A stretch of 51,438 nt of DNA from an uncultured Clostridia bacterium (GTDB lineage: Bacteria > Bacillota > Clostridia > TANB77 > CAG-508): assembly GCA_934130085.1 (NCBI GenBank), contig CAKOXK010000011.1:1-51438 (forward strand), given 5' to 3'. Within the stretch, counting starts at the first letter, position 1, and each line of letters starts with the position of its first letter. The notes beneath the pieces are model-generated. The model did not search any database. It saw only the letters and a program-made list of their open reading frames with translations, and was not told where the DNA came from. Positions 1 to 8,396 of this stretch are shown here, piece after piece. A program made the translations under genes and the position numbers.

Positions 1-78
1 CGAACACGGAAGTCAAGCTCAAATATGCCGACGATACTTGCGAGTTACCTTGCTTGGAAAATAGGTATCGCCAGATTA
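1..78 (+). rRNA. rrf: 5S ribosomal RNA, 3' part (cut by the window edge)
   Basis: The window opens inside a 5S rRNA gene. The text CGAACACGGAAGTCAAGCTC is the conserved loop B/helix III segment of bacterial 5S rRNA, and the gene closes with the usual ATCGCCAG near 68-75. The 5' third lies outside the window, so this is a partial gene. The exact 3' end is uncertain by a few bases because its pairing partner is missing. It is followed after a few bases by tRNA-Asn, the usual rrn operon tail in Bacillota. Confidence 0.9.
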
Positions 79-85
79 TAATTAT

Positions 86-161
86 TCCTCGTTAGCTCAG
101 TTGGTAGAGCGCTCGGCTGTTAACCGATAGGTCATCCGTTCAAGCCGGATACGAGGAGCCA
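86..161 (+). tRNA. tRNA-Asn (anticodon GTT)
   Basis: A full cloverleaf can be drawn. The acceptor strands TCCTCGT and ACGAGGA pair over 7 bp, followed by discriminator G and an encoded CCA. The D-arm carries AGCTCAGTTGGTAGAG and the T-arm GTTCAAG. The anticodon loop CTGTTAA presents GTT at 119-121, which reads Asn codons. It sits directly behind the 5S rRNA gene, so it is probably co-transcribed and processed with the rRNA. Confidence 0.97.
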
Positions 162-165
162 AATA

Positions 166-206
166 ACAGTCTGGGAACTTGTACAAATAAGTTTTCAGAC
201 TGTTTT
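166..206 (+). terminator. Rho-independent terminator of the rRNA-tRNA unit
   Basis: ACAGTCTGGGAACTT (166-180) pairs with AAGTTTTCAGACTGT (189-203) over 15 bp with two G.U pairs and an 8-nt loop. The 3' arm runs into TTTT at 203-206. It lies 5 bases after tRNA-Asn, as expected for the end of the rrn operon. Confidence 0.75.
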
Positions 207-336
207 GCAATTTCAAAGTTTTTATTATAAATATTAATAAAGTACTACACAAATGTAAAAAAATATGATAAAATAATAAAAGTTGTTTAAATATTGAGTT
301 TATTCAAAAATTAGAATTATTAAGGAGGAGTTAAAT

Positions 337-1062
337 ATGTCAGGACATTCAAAATGGCACAATATTCAAGCTAAAAAAGGAAAAGCTGATGCAGCAAGAG
401 GAAAAGTATTCACAAAACTTGGTAGAGAGATTTTATTAGCAGTTAAAGCTGGTGGTCCTGATCCTACAAGTAATTCAAAGCTTAAAGATGTAATAGCTAA
501 GTGCAAAGCAAATAACATGCCAAATGATACTATTAACAATTCAATAAGAAAGGCTTCAGGTGAAGGTAGCGATAAAGTTTACGAAGAAATTATATATGAA
601 GGATACGGACCAAATGGTGTAGCTCTTATCGTTGAGGCTAGTACAGATAATAGAAATAGAACAGCAGCAGATGTTAGACATGTGTTTGATAAAGCTGGTG
701 GAAATCTAGGTACAACAGGATGTGTTTCATATATGTTTAATAAAAAAGGTGTCATTGTAATTGATAAAAGTTCTACATCAATGACTGAAGATGAATTAAT
801 GATGCTTGCTCTTGATAATGGAGCTGAGGATTTTAAATCAGATGATGAGTGCTATGAGATTACAACTGCACCAGAAGATTTTTCAAAAGTTAGAGAAGCT
901 CTTGAGAAAGAAGGTCTTGAATTTGTTGAAGCAGAAGTACAAATGGTTCCTTCTACTACAATTGAACTTTCTGATGAAGGTGCTGAAAAAATGGAACGTT
1001 TAATTGATAATTTAAATGACCTTGATGATGTAATGAATGTATATCATAACTGGGCAGAATAA
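337..1062 (+). CDS. yebC: YebC/PmpR family protein (translation factor, formerly transcriptional regulator)
   Basis: The 241-residue product has the family's usual length and its hallmark N-terminus MSGHSKWHNIQAKKG, followed by the glycine-rich GYGPNGVALIVE and the TDNRNRTAADVRH segment. The three alpha/beta domains of the family fit the whole chain. The start has a clear AAGGAGGA site 7-8 bases upstream. YebC-family proteins were first described as DNA-binding regulators. Later work assigns several of them a role in relieving ribosome stalling, especially at proline stretches. The gene stands alone between the rRNA terminator and its own terminator at 1114, so it looks monocistronic. Confidence 0.95.
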   Translation: MSGHSKWHNIQAKKGKADAARGKVFTKLGREILLAVKAGGPDPTSNSKLKDVIAKCKANNMPNDTINNSIRKASGEGSDKVYEEIIYEGYGPNGVALIVEASTDNRNRTAADVRHVFDKAGGNLGTTGCVSYMFNKKGVIVIDKSSTSMTEDELMMLALDNGAEDFKSDDECYEITTAPEDFSKVREALEKEGLEFVEAEVQMVPSTTIELSDEGAEKMERLIDNLNDLDDVMNVYHNWAE

Positions 1063-1113
1063 GTTGTTATAGTTTGTTACGGATAAATAATTAATAGTAA
1101 TATTTTATGAAAG

Positions 1114-1146
1114 CAAAGCATATATTTTAGTATGCTTTGTTTTTTT
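1114..1146 (+). terminator. Rho-independent terminator of yebC
   Basis: CAAAGCATA (1114-1122) and TATGCTTTG (1131-1139) form a perfect 9-bp stem with an 8-nt loop, followed by seven T (1140-1146). It lies about 50 bases after the yebC stop. Confidence 0.9.
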
Positions 1147-1182
1147 GTGCAATAAGAAATGTGTTAATCTTTTTAATTAATA

Positions 1183-1314
1183 AACTAATATTATATTGTT
1201 TAAAATATTACACGAGAGTTAAGTTAAGTGCAAATGTTTTTATCTTTCTAAGGTTTTCTTGTGCATAACATAGATTGAAAAGAACAAGGCGTTGAAAAAA
1301 ATATGATATCAAAT
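1183..1314 (+). repeat. Interspersed palindromic element, decayed copy (R1)
   Basis: This matches the element at 29551 in the same orientation. It begins TAATATTATATTGTTTAAAAT, keeps GCAAATGTTT and ACAAGGC, and ends GAAAAAAATATGATATC where intact copies have the inverted terminal repeat. The inner hairpin arms have lost much of their pairing. It fills most of the gap between the yebC terminator and spoIIIAA. Confidence 0.6.
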
Positions 1315-1335
1315 CTTGCATAAAAGATTATGAAC

Positions 1336-1412
1336 TATAAGAGAAAATATTATAAGAAAAAGTATTATAAGAGGGAATATTATAAGAGCAAGAATATTAT
1401 AAGAGTAAGAAT
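1336..1412 (+). repeat. 15-bp tandem repeats just upstream of spoIIIAA
   Basis: Four consecutive 15-bp units of the form TATAAGAGNAANTAT run from 1336 to 1395. A fifth, slightly shifted unit follows (ATTATAAGAGTAAGA). The units are whole multiples of three and contain no stop in the spoIIIAA frame. They could therefore be read as a Tyr/Lys-rich N-terminal extension from an ATG at 1330, but that ATG has no ribosome binding site. I treat them as leader DNA. Confidence 0.85.
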
Positions 1413-1443
1413 AATGAGAGAACTTATAATAAGGGGATGTATA

Positions 1444-2343
1444 ATGGATTTAGCTTATTTGTTTAGAATTTTGCCCAGGAGTGTATCAGCCCTAATTGAC
1501 CAAGGAATGATAAATAAGATTCAAGAGATTAGAATTAGAGTTGGTAAAAGAGCAATCATTAAGTATGATGATTCTGAAAAAGATACTAATTTTGTACCAG
1601 ATGAGCGTGAGATGATAGATATCTTACAAAGATTATGTGACAATTCTATTTATTCTTTTCAAAATCAGATAGCTCAAGGATATATTACTCTTGTTGGGGG
1701 TCATAGAGTAGGAATTTCCGGAAGTGTAGCGTTAAAAGATGGAAAGGTTAACAATATAAATTATATATCAGCACTTAATTTCAGAATTGCAAAAGAAATA
1801 ATTGGAGTAAGTGATAAAATTGTAAGATATGTTTTAAAAGATAATGAAGTTCAGAACACACTTATTATTTCGAAGCCTGGGATGGGGAAAACTACAGTTT
1901 TAAGAGATCTTGTTAGATATATTTCAACTAATACAGAGAATGAAATTTCAGTAATAGATGAAAGAGGAGAGATTGCTGCAATGTATAAGGGTGTTCCGCA
2001 GAATAATTTGGGTCCAAGGTGTGATGTTTTCGATAATGTTACGAAAAGTATTGGAATGAAAATGGCTGTTCGAGCGATGGCTCCAAGCGTAATCGTATCT
2101 GATGAAATTGGAACTAAGGAAGACATTGAGGCAATAAATTACGCGGTTTTATCAGGTGTGAAGGGTATATTTACGGCACATGGGGATTCGATAAATGATA
2201 TTAGACTGAATGAAAATTTAAATAAATTATATGAAGAAAAGATATTTAAAATGTTGATTTTCTTAGAAAGAATGGGAAAAATAAGAGATGTTTATATATT
2301 AGAAAATAATATGTATAAATTAGACGATGGAAATTTATCATAA
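1444..2343 (+). CDS. spoIIIAA: Stage III sporulation protein AA (SpoIIIAA), ATPase of the feeding-tube channel
   Basis: The 299-residue product matches the family length (about 305). It is a cytosolic secretion-type ATPase that powers or assembles the SpoIIIA-SpoIIQ channel between mother cell and forespore. The Walker A motif GKPGMGKTT-like (KPGMGKTT) is near residue 145. A Walker B-like ISVIDERGEI follows, and a later AINYAVLSGVKGIFTAHG segment is typical of the family. The start at 1444 is chosen because AAGGGG sits 6 bases upstream and the protein then begins MDLAYLFRILP, like its homologues. The open frame continues upstream through the 15-bp repeats. First gene of the spoIIIA operon. 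In relatives it is transcribed by SigE in the mother cell; I could not place that promoter here. Confidence 0.95.
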   Translation: MDLAYLFRILPRSVSALIDQGMINKIQEIRIRVGKRAIIKYDDSEKDTNFVPDEREMIDILQRLCDNSIYSFQNQIAQGYITLVGGHRVGISGSVALKDGKVNNINYISALNFRIAKEIIGVSDKIVRYVLKDNEVQNTLIISKPGMGKTTVLRDLVRYISTNTENEISVIDERGEIAAMYKGVPQNNLGPRCDVFDNVTKSIGMKMAVRAMAPSVIVSDEIGTKEDIEAINYAVLSGVKGIFTAHGDSINDIRLNENLNKLYEEKIFKMLIFLERMGKIRDVYILENNMYKLDDGNLS

Positions 2344-2411
2344 ATATTTAAAAGATGAATATATTTCTATAAAAGAGAAAAGCAAAAGGAGATAAAAAAG
2401 GGGACAGGTTT

Positions 2412-2921
2412 ATGGAAATAATAAAATTCATCTTTTTAATTTTGATTTTCATGGTGTCTACATTTATTGGAATAACAATATCCAAGAAATATTCGTCAAG
2501 GGAAAAGGAATTGATTGATATTAGAAGAGCACTTCAAATTTTTGAAGAGAAAATTAAGTTTACATATAAGCCAATACCAGATGTGTTTTATGAGATTTCA
2601 GAGTGCATGAATAATTCGATAGGAAATATTTTTTTTGAGGCGAGCAATAACATGCAAATTATGTCAAGCTCTGAAGCATGGGAAAATGCGTGTGATGAAA
2701 GTAAAAATTCATTAACCAAGGAAGACATTACGGTGCTAAAGGGATTGGCTAAAATGCTTGGAAAAACGGATTTAGATGGACAAGTCAGTGAAATAAGGCT
2801 GACAGAAAAGTTTATTGATACCAAAATTGAAGACGCAAAGCTGGAAAGAAAAAAGAATGAAAAATTATATAAAACTTTAGGATTAACATTTGGATTGGGA
2901 ATAATTATCGTACTAATTTGA
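2412..2921 (+). CDS. spoIIIAB: Stage III sporulation protein AB (SpoIIIAB)
   Basis: The 169-residue product matches SpoIIIAB, a membrane protein related to the GspF/PilC inner-membrane platform of type II secretion and type IV pili. A hydrophobic N-terminal segment (residues about 4-23) is followed by a helical body with RREKELIDIRRALQIFEEKI-like text (SREKELIDIRRAL visible). A second hydrophobic segment ends the chain (TLGLTFGLGIIIVLI). This N-out/C-in hairpin topology is normal for the family. The gene lies 68 bases after spoIIIAA with a GGGG-type site before the ATG. Confidence 0.93.
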   Translation: MEIIKFIFLILIFMVSTFIGITISKKYSSREKELIDIRRALQIFEEKIKFTYKPIPDVFYEISECMNNSIGNIFFEASNNMQIMSSSEAWENACDESKNSLTKEDITVLKGLAKMLGKTDLDGQVSEIRLTEKFIDTKIEDAKLERKKNEKLYKTLGLTFGLGIIIVLI

Positions 2922-2950
2922 TAAAAATGTAAGAAAGTGCAGGTTAGAAA

Positions 2951-3145
2951 ATGAATATTGATTTATTATTTAAGATTGCTGCAATAGGAATACTTGTTGC
3001 AGTTTTGTATCAGGTACTTGTAAGAGCTGGAAGAGAAGATCAGGCAATGATGACGACACTTGCAGGACTAATTATTGTACTTACAATGGTAATAAAAGAA
3101 GTTAGTAATTTATTCTCAACAGTAAGAACAATGTTTAATCTTTAA
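2951..3145 (+). CDS. spoIIIAC: Stage III sporulation protein AC (SpoIIIAC)
   Basis: This is a 64-residue protein of the expected size with two membrane segments (residues about 5-22 and 33-50) joined by the short charged loop RAGREDQAM, which is highly characteristic of SpoIIIAC. It forms part of the membrane base of the SpoIIIA channel, probably with SpoIIIAD. It lies 29 bases after spoIIIAB in the same operon. Confidence 0.95.
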   Translation: MNIDLLFKIAAIGILVAVLYQVLVRAGREDQAMMTTLAGLIIVLTMVIKEVSNLFSTVRTMFNL

Positions 3146-3220
3146 TGCTACGACAAGAATACAAGGCTAGGGAAAAATAGAAGAAAAAAATAGAAAACGC
3201 TTGGAGAAAAAAGGATAAAT

Positions 3221-3607
3221 ATGGACATTATAAAAATAATTGGAATAGGGTTTATAGCTCTTATAATTGCAATTATACTTAAACAATATAGACCAGAATT
3301 TGCAATATATGTGTCAATTATTGCTGGAGTTCTAATATTACTGTTTCTGTCAGATAAAATAACAGAAATATTTAATTTGGTAGAAAGCATGTCAACTAAG
3401 TCAAATATAAATTCAAAATACATAATGATTTTAATAAAAATTACTGGAATTGCCATATTAACTGAATTTGCAGTAAGCGTTTGCAAAGATGCAAATGAAA
3501 CATCAATTGCTTCTAAAATTGATATGGGAGGAAAAGTTTTGATAATAGCAATATCTCTTCCAATAATAAAGGCATTACTTGAGACTACAATAAAAATTTT
3601 ACCATGA
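3221..3607 (+). CDS. spoIIIAD: Stage III sporulation protein AD (SpoIIIAD)
   Basis: The 128-residue membrane protein has three or four predicted membrane segments (about 4-22, 28-45, 68-88, 105-122). It contains the family text LKQYRPEFAIYVSI near residue 21 and ILTEFAVSVCKDANETSIASKI near residue 85 (motif shown as EFAVSVCKDA). It acts in the outer forespore membrane with SpoIIIAC. A purine-rich GGAGAAAAAAGGA stretch precedes the ATG. The preceding 75-base gap after spoIIIAC shows nothing else. Confidence 0.95.
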   Translation: MDIIKIIGIGFIALIIAIILKQYRPEFAIYVSIIAGVLILLFLSDKITEIFNLVESMSTKSNINSKYIMILIKITGIAILTEFAVSVCKDANETSIASKIDMGGKVLIIAISLPIIKALLETTIKILP

Positions 3608-3635
3608 GTGAGATTTTTTATGAAAGAGGGATGTG

Positions 3636-4811
3636 ATGGCAAAAAAAATAATCATAGTAATAATCACTACATATTTTTTAGCACTTCCAAAGATTGCTTA
3701 TGCAGCAGACAATATTGAAAATGAAAACACAAAATTATCTGATAATAGTGAAAATGACTACCAAATGGAAAATTATTTAAAAGAAGCGGAAGATACATAT
3801 AATGTTGGAGATTTTATAAATGAGTCAAAAAGATACACAAATGATATTGATATAGGGGATATATATAAGTCGAGCTTAACTGGAAAGGTTGATAATAATA
3901 AAATTATTAAGGTAGTTCTAAGAATTTGTTCTAGAACAATGAAAAAGACACTTGAAAATTTTTCTAGTATAGTTTTGATCATTTTGATAGGCGCTATTTT
4001 AAAAGCAATTTCAGAAAACTTAGGAAATGAATCAGTTTCAAAAATCGCATATTTTGTACAATTTATACTTATTGTTACGATTCTACTTAAGAATTTTTCA
4101 GATATTATCATTGAAATAAAAAGCAGTATGAGTGATTTACTTGCATTTTCAAATACACTTATTCCGTTGCTTTCAACATTGCTTATAGCGAGTGGACACA
4201 TAAGTACATCAAGTATGCTGGAGCCACTGCTAATGCTAGCTGTAACTTTCTCATGTAATTTTATACAAAAAGTTGTTATTCCAATAGTTCTTATATCAAC
4301 TGCAATTAATATAGTTTCGAACCTTTCAGATCAAATTCAGTTAAAAAAATTTTCTCTTTTTTTAAAAAAAGGATCTATTTGGATATTGACATGTACATTA
4401 AGTTTAATAATAAGCATGGCATCATTAGAAAGCAACCTAACTTGTAATGTTGATGGGGTCACAAAAAAAGCAAGTAAAACTATAATTTCATCAGCGGTTC
4501 CAGTTGTAGGTAATATATTATCAAATGCAATAGAGACAATAACTGGTTATGGCAATATAATAAAAAATGCAACGGGAATATGTGGAATAGTTGTAATACT
4601 AGCAATATGTTTGAAACCAATTTTAAAACTAGCAACTTACACAATTTTTTATGCAATGGCGGAGGCTTTTGTTGAACCAATTGCAGATAAGAGCATAGTA
4701 AAAGTTTTTGAAATAATGAAAGACAGTTTCAAAATATTATTAGGAGTAATGTTTGCAACATCAATGATGTCGATTATAGGACTGGCCATAGTAATAAAGA
4801 TATCGAATTAA
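3636..4811 (+). CDS. spoIIIAE: Stage III sporulation protein AE (SpoIIIAE)
   Basis: The 391-residue polytopic membrane protein matches the family length. It starts with a hydrophobic signal-like segment (residues about 3-23, ending in AYA). A charged acidic region follows, and then eight or so membrane segments from about residue 100 to the C-terminus. AVPVVGNILSNAIET and the closing SMMSIIGLAIVIKISN region are family features. ATG 3636 is preferred over the in-frame GTG at 3633 because the GAGGG site then lies 5 bases away instead of 2. SpoIIIAE is the large membrane component of the channel. Confidence 0.94.
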   Translation: MAKKIIIVIITTYFLALPKIAYAADNIENENTKLSDNSENDYQMENYLKEAEDTYNVGDFINESKRYTNDIDIGDIYKSSLTGKVDNNKIIKVVLRICSRTMKKTLENFSSIVLIILIGAILKAISENLGNESVSKIAYFVQFILIVTILLKNFSDIIIEIKSSMSDLLAFSNTLIPLLSTLLIASGHISTSSMLEPLLMLAVTFSCNFIQKVVIPIVLISTAINIVSNLSDQIQLKKFSLFLKKGSIWILTCTLSLIISMASLESNLTCNVDGVTKKASKTIISSAVPVVGNILSNAIETITGYGNIIKNATGICGIVVILAICLKPILKLATYTIFYAMAEAFVEPIADKSIVKVFEIMKDSFKILLGVMFATSMMSIIGLAIVIKISN

Positions 4812-4994
4812 TCATTATAAAAAAATAACAAATTAAAAATATTAGCTAAGATTTACAAAATGATATATGAAAATATCGGGTAGATTTATAAAAAACAATA
4901 TATGAAAAAGCCTAGTATTTAAAAAAATATAAGTAAAAATTAATTGTATTTTATGAATGATTTAGTAAAGATAAATTTTGTAAGGAGAATAATA

Positions 4995-5534
4995 ATGATA
5001 GACAAACTAAGCACTTATGCTAAAAGCTTAATTTATATAGTTATAATTATTGGAATATTAGAGCTGATAATTCCGAATGGAAAAAACAAAAAATACATAA
5101 AAGTAGTTATGGGAATGTTTGTAATATTTTCAATCATCAGCCCGGTAGTGGGAAAACGAATCAATGTAAATGAAGAAATTATAGAAAAATATATGAATTC
5201 ATCCACTAGTCAAAAAAACAAAGCAAGTGAGAACGATGAAAATTTAAAAACCATATTTAAATCAAAAGTAAAAGAAAACGTTGAAGCATATCTAAGTTCA
5301 AAAGGATATGAATGCAAAAATATAATAGTAAAAGAAGAAAATTATAATATTAGTCAAATATGCATTAATGGAATAAGCAAAAATGAAAAAAATGCAATTA
5401 ATAAAATTGAAATAAATATAAAAGACACAAGCAGCAAGAAAAAAGATGAGGTAAATAATGAAGAAAAAAACAAGATAATTGAATATATAGCTAAAAATTA
5501 TGAAATCAATAAAGAAAATATCTTAATTAATTAA
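4995..5534 (+). CDS. spoIIIAF: Stage III sporulation protein AF (SpoIIIAF)
   Basis: The 179-residue product has two N-terminal membrane segments (about 10-26 and 34-52). They contain ILELIIPNGKNKKYIKVVMG, the most conserved stretch of SpoIIIAF (short form LIIPNGKNKKYI). A Lys/Asn/Glu-rich ring-building-motif domain follows. The start at 4995 has AAGGAG 8 bases upstream; the reading frame itself is open back to 4944 without a usable site. A 183-base AT-rich gap separates it from spoIIIAE, larger than usual, and I see no gene in it. Confidence 0.92.
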   Translation: MIDKLSTYAKSLIYIVIIIGILELIIPNGKNKKYIKVVMGMFVIFSIISPVVGKRINVNEEIIEKYMNSSTSQKNKASENDENLKTIFKSKVKENVEAYLSSKGYECKNIIVKEENYNISQICINGISKNEKNAINKIEINIKDTSSKKKDEVNNEEKNKIIEYIAKNYEINKENILIN

Positions 5535-5657
5535 AAAATAACTAAGAAATAAATAATATGAAATATGTATATAAACAAATAAGTGAGTTGCAATGTGGAC
5601 AAGTAAATAAGTTAATGTAAAAAATAAGTAAAAAAGAGAAAAGGGGAAAATTATAGA

Positions 5658-6236
5658 ATGAACAAATTGAATGAGATGTTTAAAGGAAAGAAAAAAACAG
5701 AAAATCTTCTAGTTCTTTTAGTACTTTTAATTATTGTTGTTATTGCAATAAATTATATATGGAATTCAGATGGAAAAAAAGAAAATAATGTAAAACAAGA
5801 AAGCCAAAGTAATGAAATTAAACAAGTAAGTACTGAAAATATTAAAGATAAAACAGAAGAAAAACTTGAAAATATATTATCGAAAATATCAGGAGTAGGA
5901 AAAGTAAGAGTAATGATTACATATAGTGTAAGTAGCTCAGTAACACCTGTATATGATGAGACATCAAAAGTAAGTAATACTACAGAAAATGATGATTCAG
6001 GGGGTACAAGAACTATAACTCAAACTGAAAATGGCAAACAAATAGTGTATAAAGAAAATTCAGATGGGTCAAAAGAACCAATAACAAAAAACACAGAAAG
6101 CCCAAAGATGGAAGGAGCAATTATCGTAGCAGAAGGAGCAGAAAATATTGAGGTAAAAACAAACATTATAGAGGCAGTTGAAGCAGCAACAGGGCTTGCA
6201 ACTCATAAAATACAAGTTTTTAAAATGGAGGTCTAA
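5658..6236 (+). CDS. spoIIIAG: Stage III sporulation protein AG (SpoIIIAG)
   Basis: The 192-residue bitopic protein has one membrane helix (residues about 18-36) and an extracellular ring-building domain. LENILSKISGVGKVRVMITY is the conserved core (short form ISGVGKVRVMIT), followed by the Thr/Ser-rich strand insert and MEGAIIVAEGAEN. SpoIIIAG forms the large ring of the feeding tube in the space between the two cells. Its C-terminal EAATGLATHKIQVFKM also fits. It is followed after one base by spoIIIAH. Confidence 0.95.
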   Translation: MNKLNEMFKGKKKTENLLVLLVLLIIVVIAINYIWNSDGKKENNVKQESQSNEIKQVSTENIKDKTEEKLENILSKISGVGKVRVMITYSVSSSVTPVYDETSKVSNTTENDDSGGTRTITQTENGKQIVYKENSDGSKEPITKNTESPKMEGAIIVAEGAENIEVKTNIIEAVEAATGLATHKIQVFKMEV

Positions 6237-6237
6237 A

Positions 6238-7128
6238 ATGAAAATAACTTACATAAAAATGCTAAAAGATAAAAAAGAAGCGAAAGAGAAAAACGTTTTA
6301 ATGAAACATTTAAGAGAAAAAGAAGGGCATAGACCAAAGAAAACTTTTACAAATTCTCAAAAAACAAATGATTTTATGAGAAAATTATTCGAAAATGGAA
6401 AACAGAAAAACATAGCAAAAAAGAATCAAGTAGCGATGTTTGCATTATCATTAATGCTGGTAACGGCTGGATATTTAAACTATACAAATAAACTAAAAGT
6501 AGCAACATTAGGGGATGCAAAATTAGTGTCAAGCCAGAATATAGCAGAAGATGAAAGTAATAAAAACAATACAAGTAATAATAGTGAAAATAGGAATAAC
6601 GGGAATACAATTAGGGATAATACTAATATTGGGGCTTACACTGATACTGACAAAAATAACATAGATAATAATGCTGATAATAGCAATAATGATAACAATA
6701 GTAGTAACATAGCAGTTGATAGTGCTAATGTGGAAGCGGTGAAAACAGAAGGTACTAGTACAAAAGAAATAGATAAAAGTTATTTTACAGAAACAAAATT
6801 GCAGAGGGAAAAAATGTACTCACAAATGATAGAAACATACACGAAAATATTGGAAAATTCGGAAATACCAAATGATCAAAAAGACATAGCATCAAATGAA
6901 ATAAAAAATATAAATGATAGAAAAAATCAAATTTACACAATAGAAAATTTATTAAAAACAAAAGGAATTGAGAATGTAGTTGTGCTTACAAATGAGAATA
7001 ATATAGATGTAATTGTAGATTCAAAGGAAAATTTAGAATCGCAAAAAGTTGCACAGATACAAAACATTGTATCAAGAGAAATGAATGCAAAGATAGAAGA
7101 TATTCATATAACAAGTCAAGGCACATAA
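6238..7128 (+). CDS. spoIIIAH: Stage III sporulation protein AH (SpoIIIAH)
   Basis: The 296-residue product has an unusually long basic cytosolic N-terminus (about 60 residues), one membrane helix (about 65-82) and a long Asn/Asp-rich linker (about 100-165). The conserved ring-building domain (about 185-296) contains LQREKMYSQMIETY and GIENVVVLTNENNIDVIV (short form YSQMIETY). In Bacillus this domain binds SpoIIQ from the forespore. The start is set by GGAGG 6 bases upstream, one base after the spoIIIAG stop, so translation is probably coupled. The linker makes it longer than the Bacillus protein of about 218 residues. Confidence 0.93.
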   Translation: MKITYIKMLKDKKEAKEKNVLMKHLREKEGHRPKKTFTNSQKTNDFMRKLFENGKQKNIAKKNQVAMFALSLMLVTAGYLNYTNKLKVATLGDAKLVSSQNIAEDESNKNNTSNNSENRNNGNTIRDNTNIGAYTDTDKNNIDNNADNSNNDNNSSNIAVDSANVEAVKTEGTSTKEIDKSYFTETKLQREKMYSQMIETYTKILENSEIPNDQKDIASNEIKNINDRKNQIYTIENLLKTKGIENVVVLTNENNIDVIVDSKENLESQKVAQIQNIVSREMNAKIEDIHITSQGT

Positions 7129-7140
7129 AAAGTAGTAATA

Positions 7141-7203
7141 AGATTGCACCATTTGCGCTTTAAATGTAAGCTGCGCGATATTTCAAAAACAATATAATAT
7201 TTA
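7141..7203 (+). repeat. Interspersed palindromic element, half copy (R2)
   Basis: AGATTGCACCATTTGCGCTT followed by AACAATATAATATT matches the right half of the element at 18390 in the same orientation (GATTGCAACATTTGCGCTT ... AACAATATAAGATT). The left half and left terminal repeat are missing. It starts 12 bases after the spoIIIAH stop and may serve as the 3' end of that operon, since no classical terminator is visible there. Confidence 0.6.
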
Positions 7204-7307
7204 TTATTATCATAGGACCTTTTTTAGTTAATTTTATTGCTTTTTCAGCAAAATAATTGTATAATTATCTCCTGAATGAAGAAAATAAGGAAGGAAATAT
7301 TTACAAA

Positions 7308-8396
7308 ATGAAAATTGGAATTGTAGGATTGCCAAACGTGGGAAAAAGCACATTGTTTAATAGTATTACAAAGGCGGGAGCCGAGTGTGCAAATTATCCA
7401 TTTTGTACTATAGAGCCCAATGTTGGTGTTGTACCTGTACCAGATGAAAGAATTGATGTTTTAACCAAGATGTTTGAGTCTGAAAAAACGACACACGCAA
7501 TTGTTGAATTTGTTGATATAGCAGGATTAGTTAAAGGAGCTAGTAAAGGTGAGGGTTTAGGAAATAAGTTTTTATCACACATTAGAGAAACTGATGCTAT
7601 ACTTGAAGTTGTGAGATGTTTTAATGATTCAAATATTGTTCATGTTGATGGAAGTGTTGACCCTTTAAGAGATATTGATACAATAAATGTTGAGCTTGAA
7701 TTAGCTGATCTTGATACAGTAAATAAAAGAATTGATAGAGCTTCAAAACTTGCTAAAGGCGATAAAAAATATATAACGGAAGAAAATGCTTTTAAAAAAA
7801 TAAGAGCAGTTCTTGAAAGTGGAAAGCCAGCAAGGCAAGCTGATTTATCAGATGATGAAAAGCTTTTAGTAAAAGACGCATTCCTACTTACTATGAAGCC
7901 AATATTATATGTTGCTAATGTTTCTGAAAACGATATTTCAAAAGAAGACAATGATTATGTAAAAAAAGTTAAAGAATATGCTAAAGAAGATAATGCTGAA
8001 ACTATTGTTCTTTCTTGTAAGATTGAGGAAGAGCTTTCAGAATTAGATGATGATGAAAAGAAGGAAATGCTGGAGGCAATGGGCTTAGATGAATCAGGAC
8101 TTGATAAAGTTATAAAAGCAAGCTATGATTTATTAGGACTTATGTCATATTTAACTGCAGGTAAAAAAGAAACAAGGGCATGGACAATAAAAAAAGGAAC
8201 GAAAGCACCTCAAGCAGCAGGAAAAATTCACTCTGATTTTGAAAGAGGATTTATAAAAGCAGAAATAGTTTCTTATGATGACCTAATAAAATCTGGTTCA
8301 TACCAAAAGGCAAAGGAATCTGGCCTTGTAAGAATGGAAGGTAAAGATTACGTAATGCAAGATGGAGATATAGTTGACTTTAAGTTTAATGTATAA
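7308..8396 (+). CDS. ychF: Redox-regulated ATPase YchF (Obg-like, OLA1 family)
   Basis: The 362-residue protein is of standard length for the family. The P-loop GLPNVGKST is at residues 7-15, switch region DIAGLVKGASKGEGLGNKF near 70 and a C-terminal TGS domain. YchF belongs to the Obg GTPase superfamily but prefers ATP. It associates with ribosomes and with stress responses. ATG 7308 gives the family N-terminus MKIGIVGLPNVGKS; an AGGAAGG site lies about 13 bases upstream, a little far. The frame extends upstream to a TTG at 7257 that lacks a site. It is monocistronic. Confidence 0.97.
   Translation: MKIGIVGLPNVGKSTLFNSITKAGAECANYPFCTIEPNVGVVPVPDERIDVLTKMFESEKTTHAIVEFVDIAGLVKGASKGEGLGNKFLSHIRETDAILEVVRCFNDSNIVHVDGSVDPLRDIDTINVELELADLDTVNKRIDRASKLAKGDKKYITEENAFKKIRAVLESGKPARQADLSDDEKLLVKDAFLLTMKPILYVANVSENDISKEDNDYVKKVKEYAKEDNAETIVLSCKIEEELSELDDDEKKEMLEAMGLDESGLDKVIKASYDLLGLMSYLTAGKKETRAWTIKKGTKAPQAAGKIHSDFERGFIKAEIVSYDDLIKSGSYQKAKESGLVRMEGKDYVMQDGDIVDFKFNV

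Noticed and set aside
1330..1443. N-terminal extension of SpoIIIAA from ATG 1330
   Set aside because: It has no ribosome binding site, the extension is simple repeat text, and homologues begin at the residue encoded at 1444.
3148..3642. Long minus-strand frame opposite spoIIIAD
   Set aside because: It is the antisense shadow of a well-supported gene in an AT-rich genome, without a ribosome binding site or a recognisable product. The same applies to other long antisense frames, such as those opposite fhs and dnaE.
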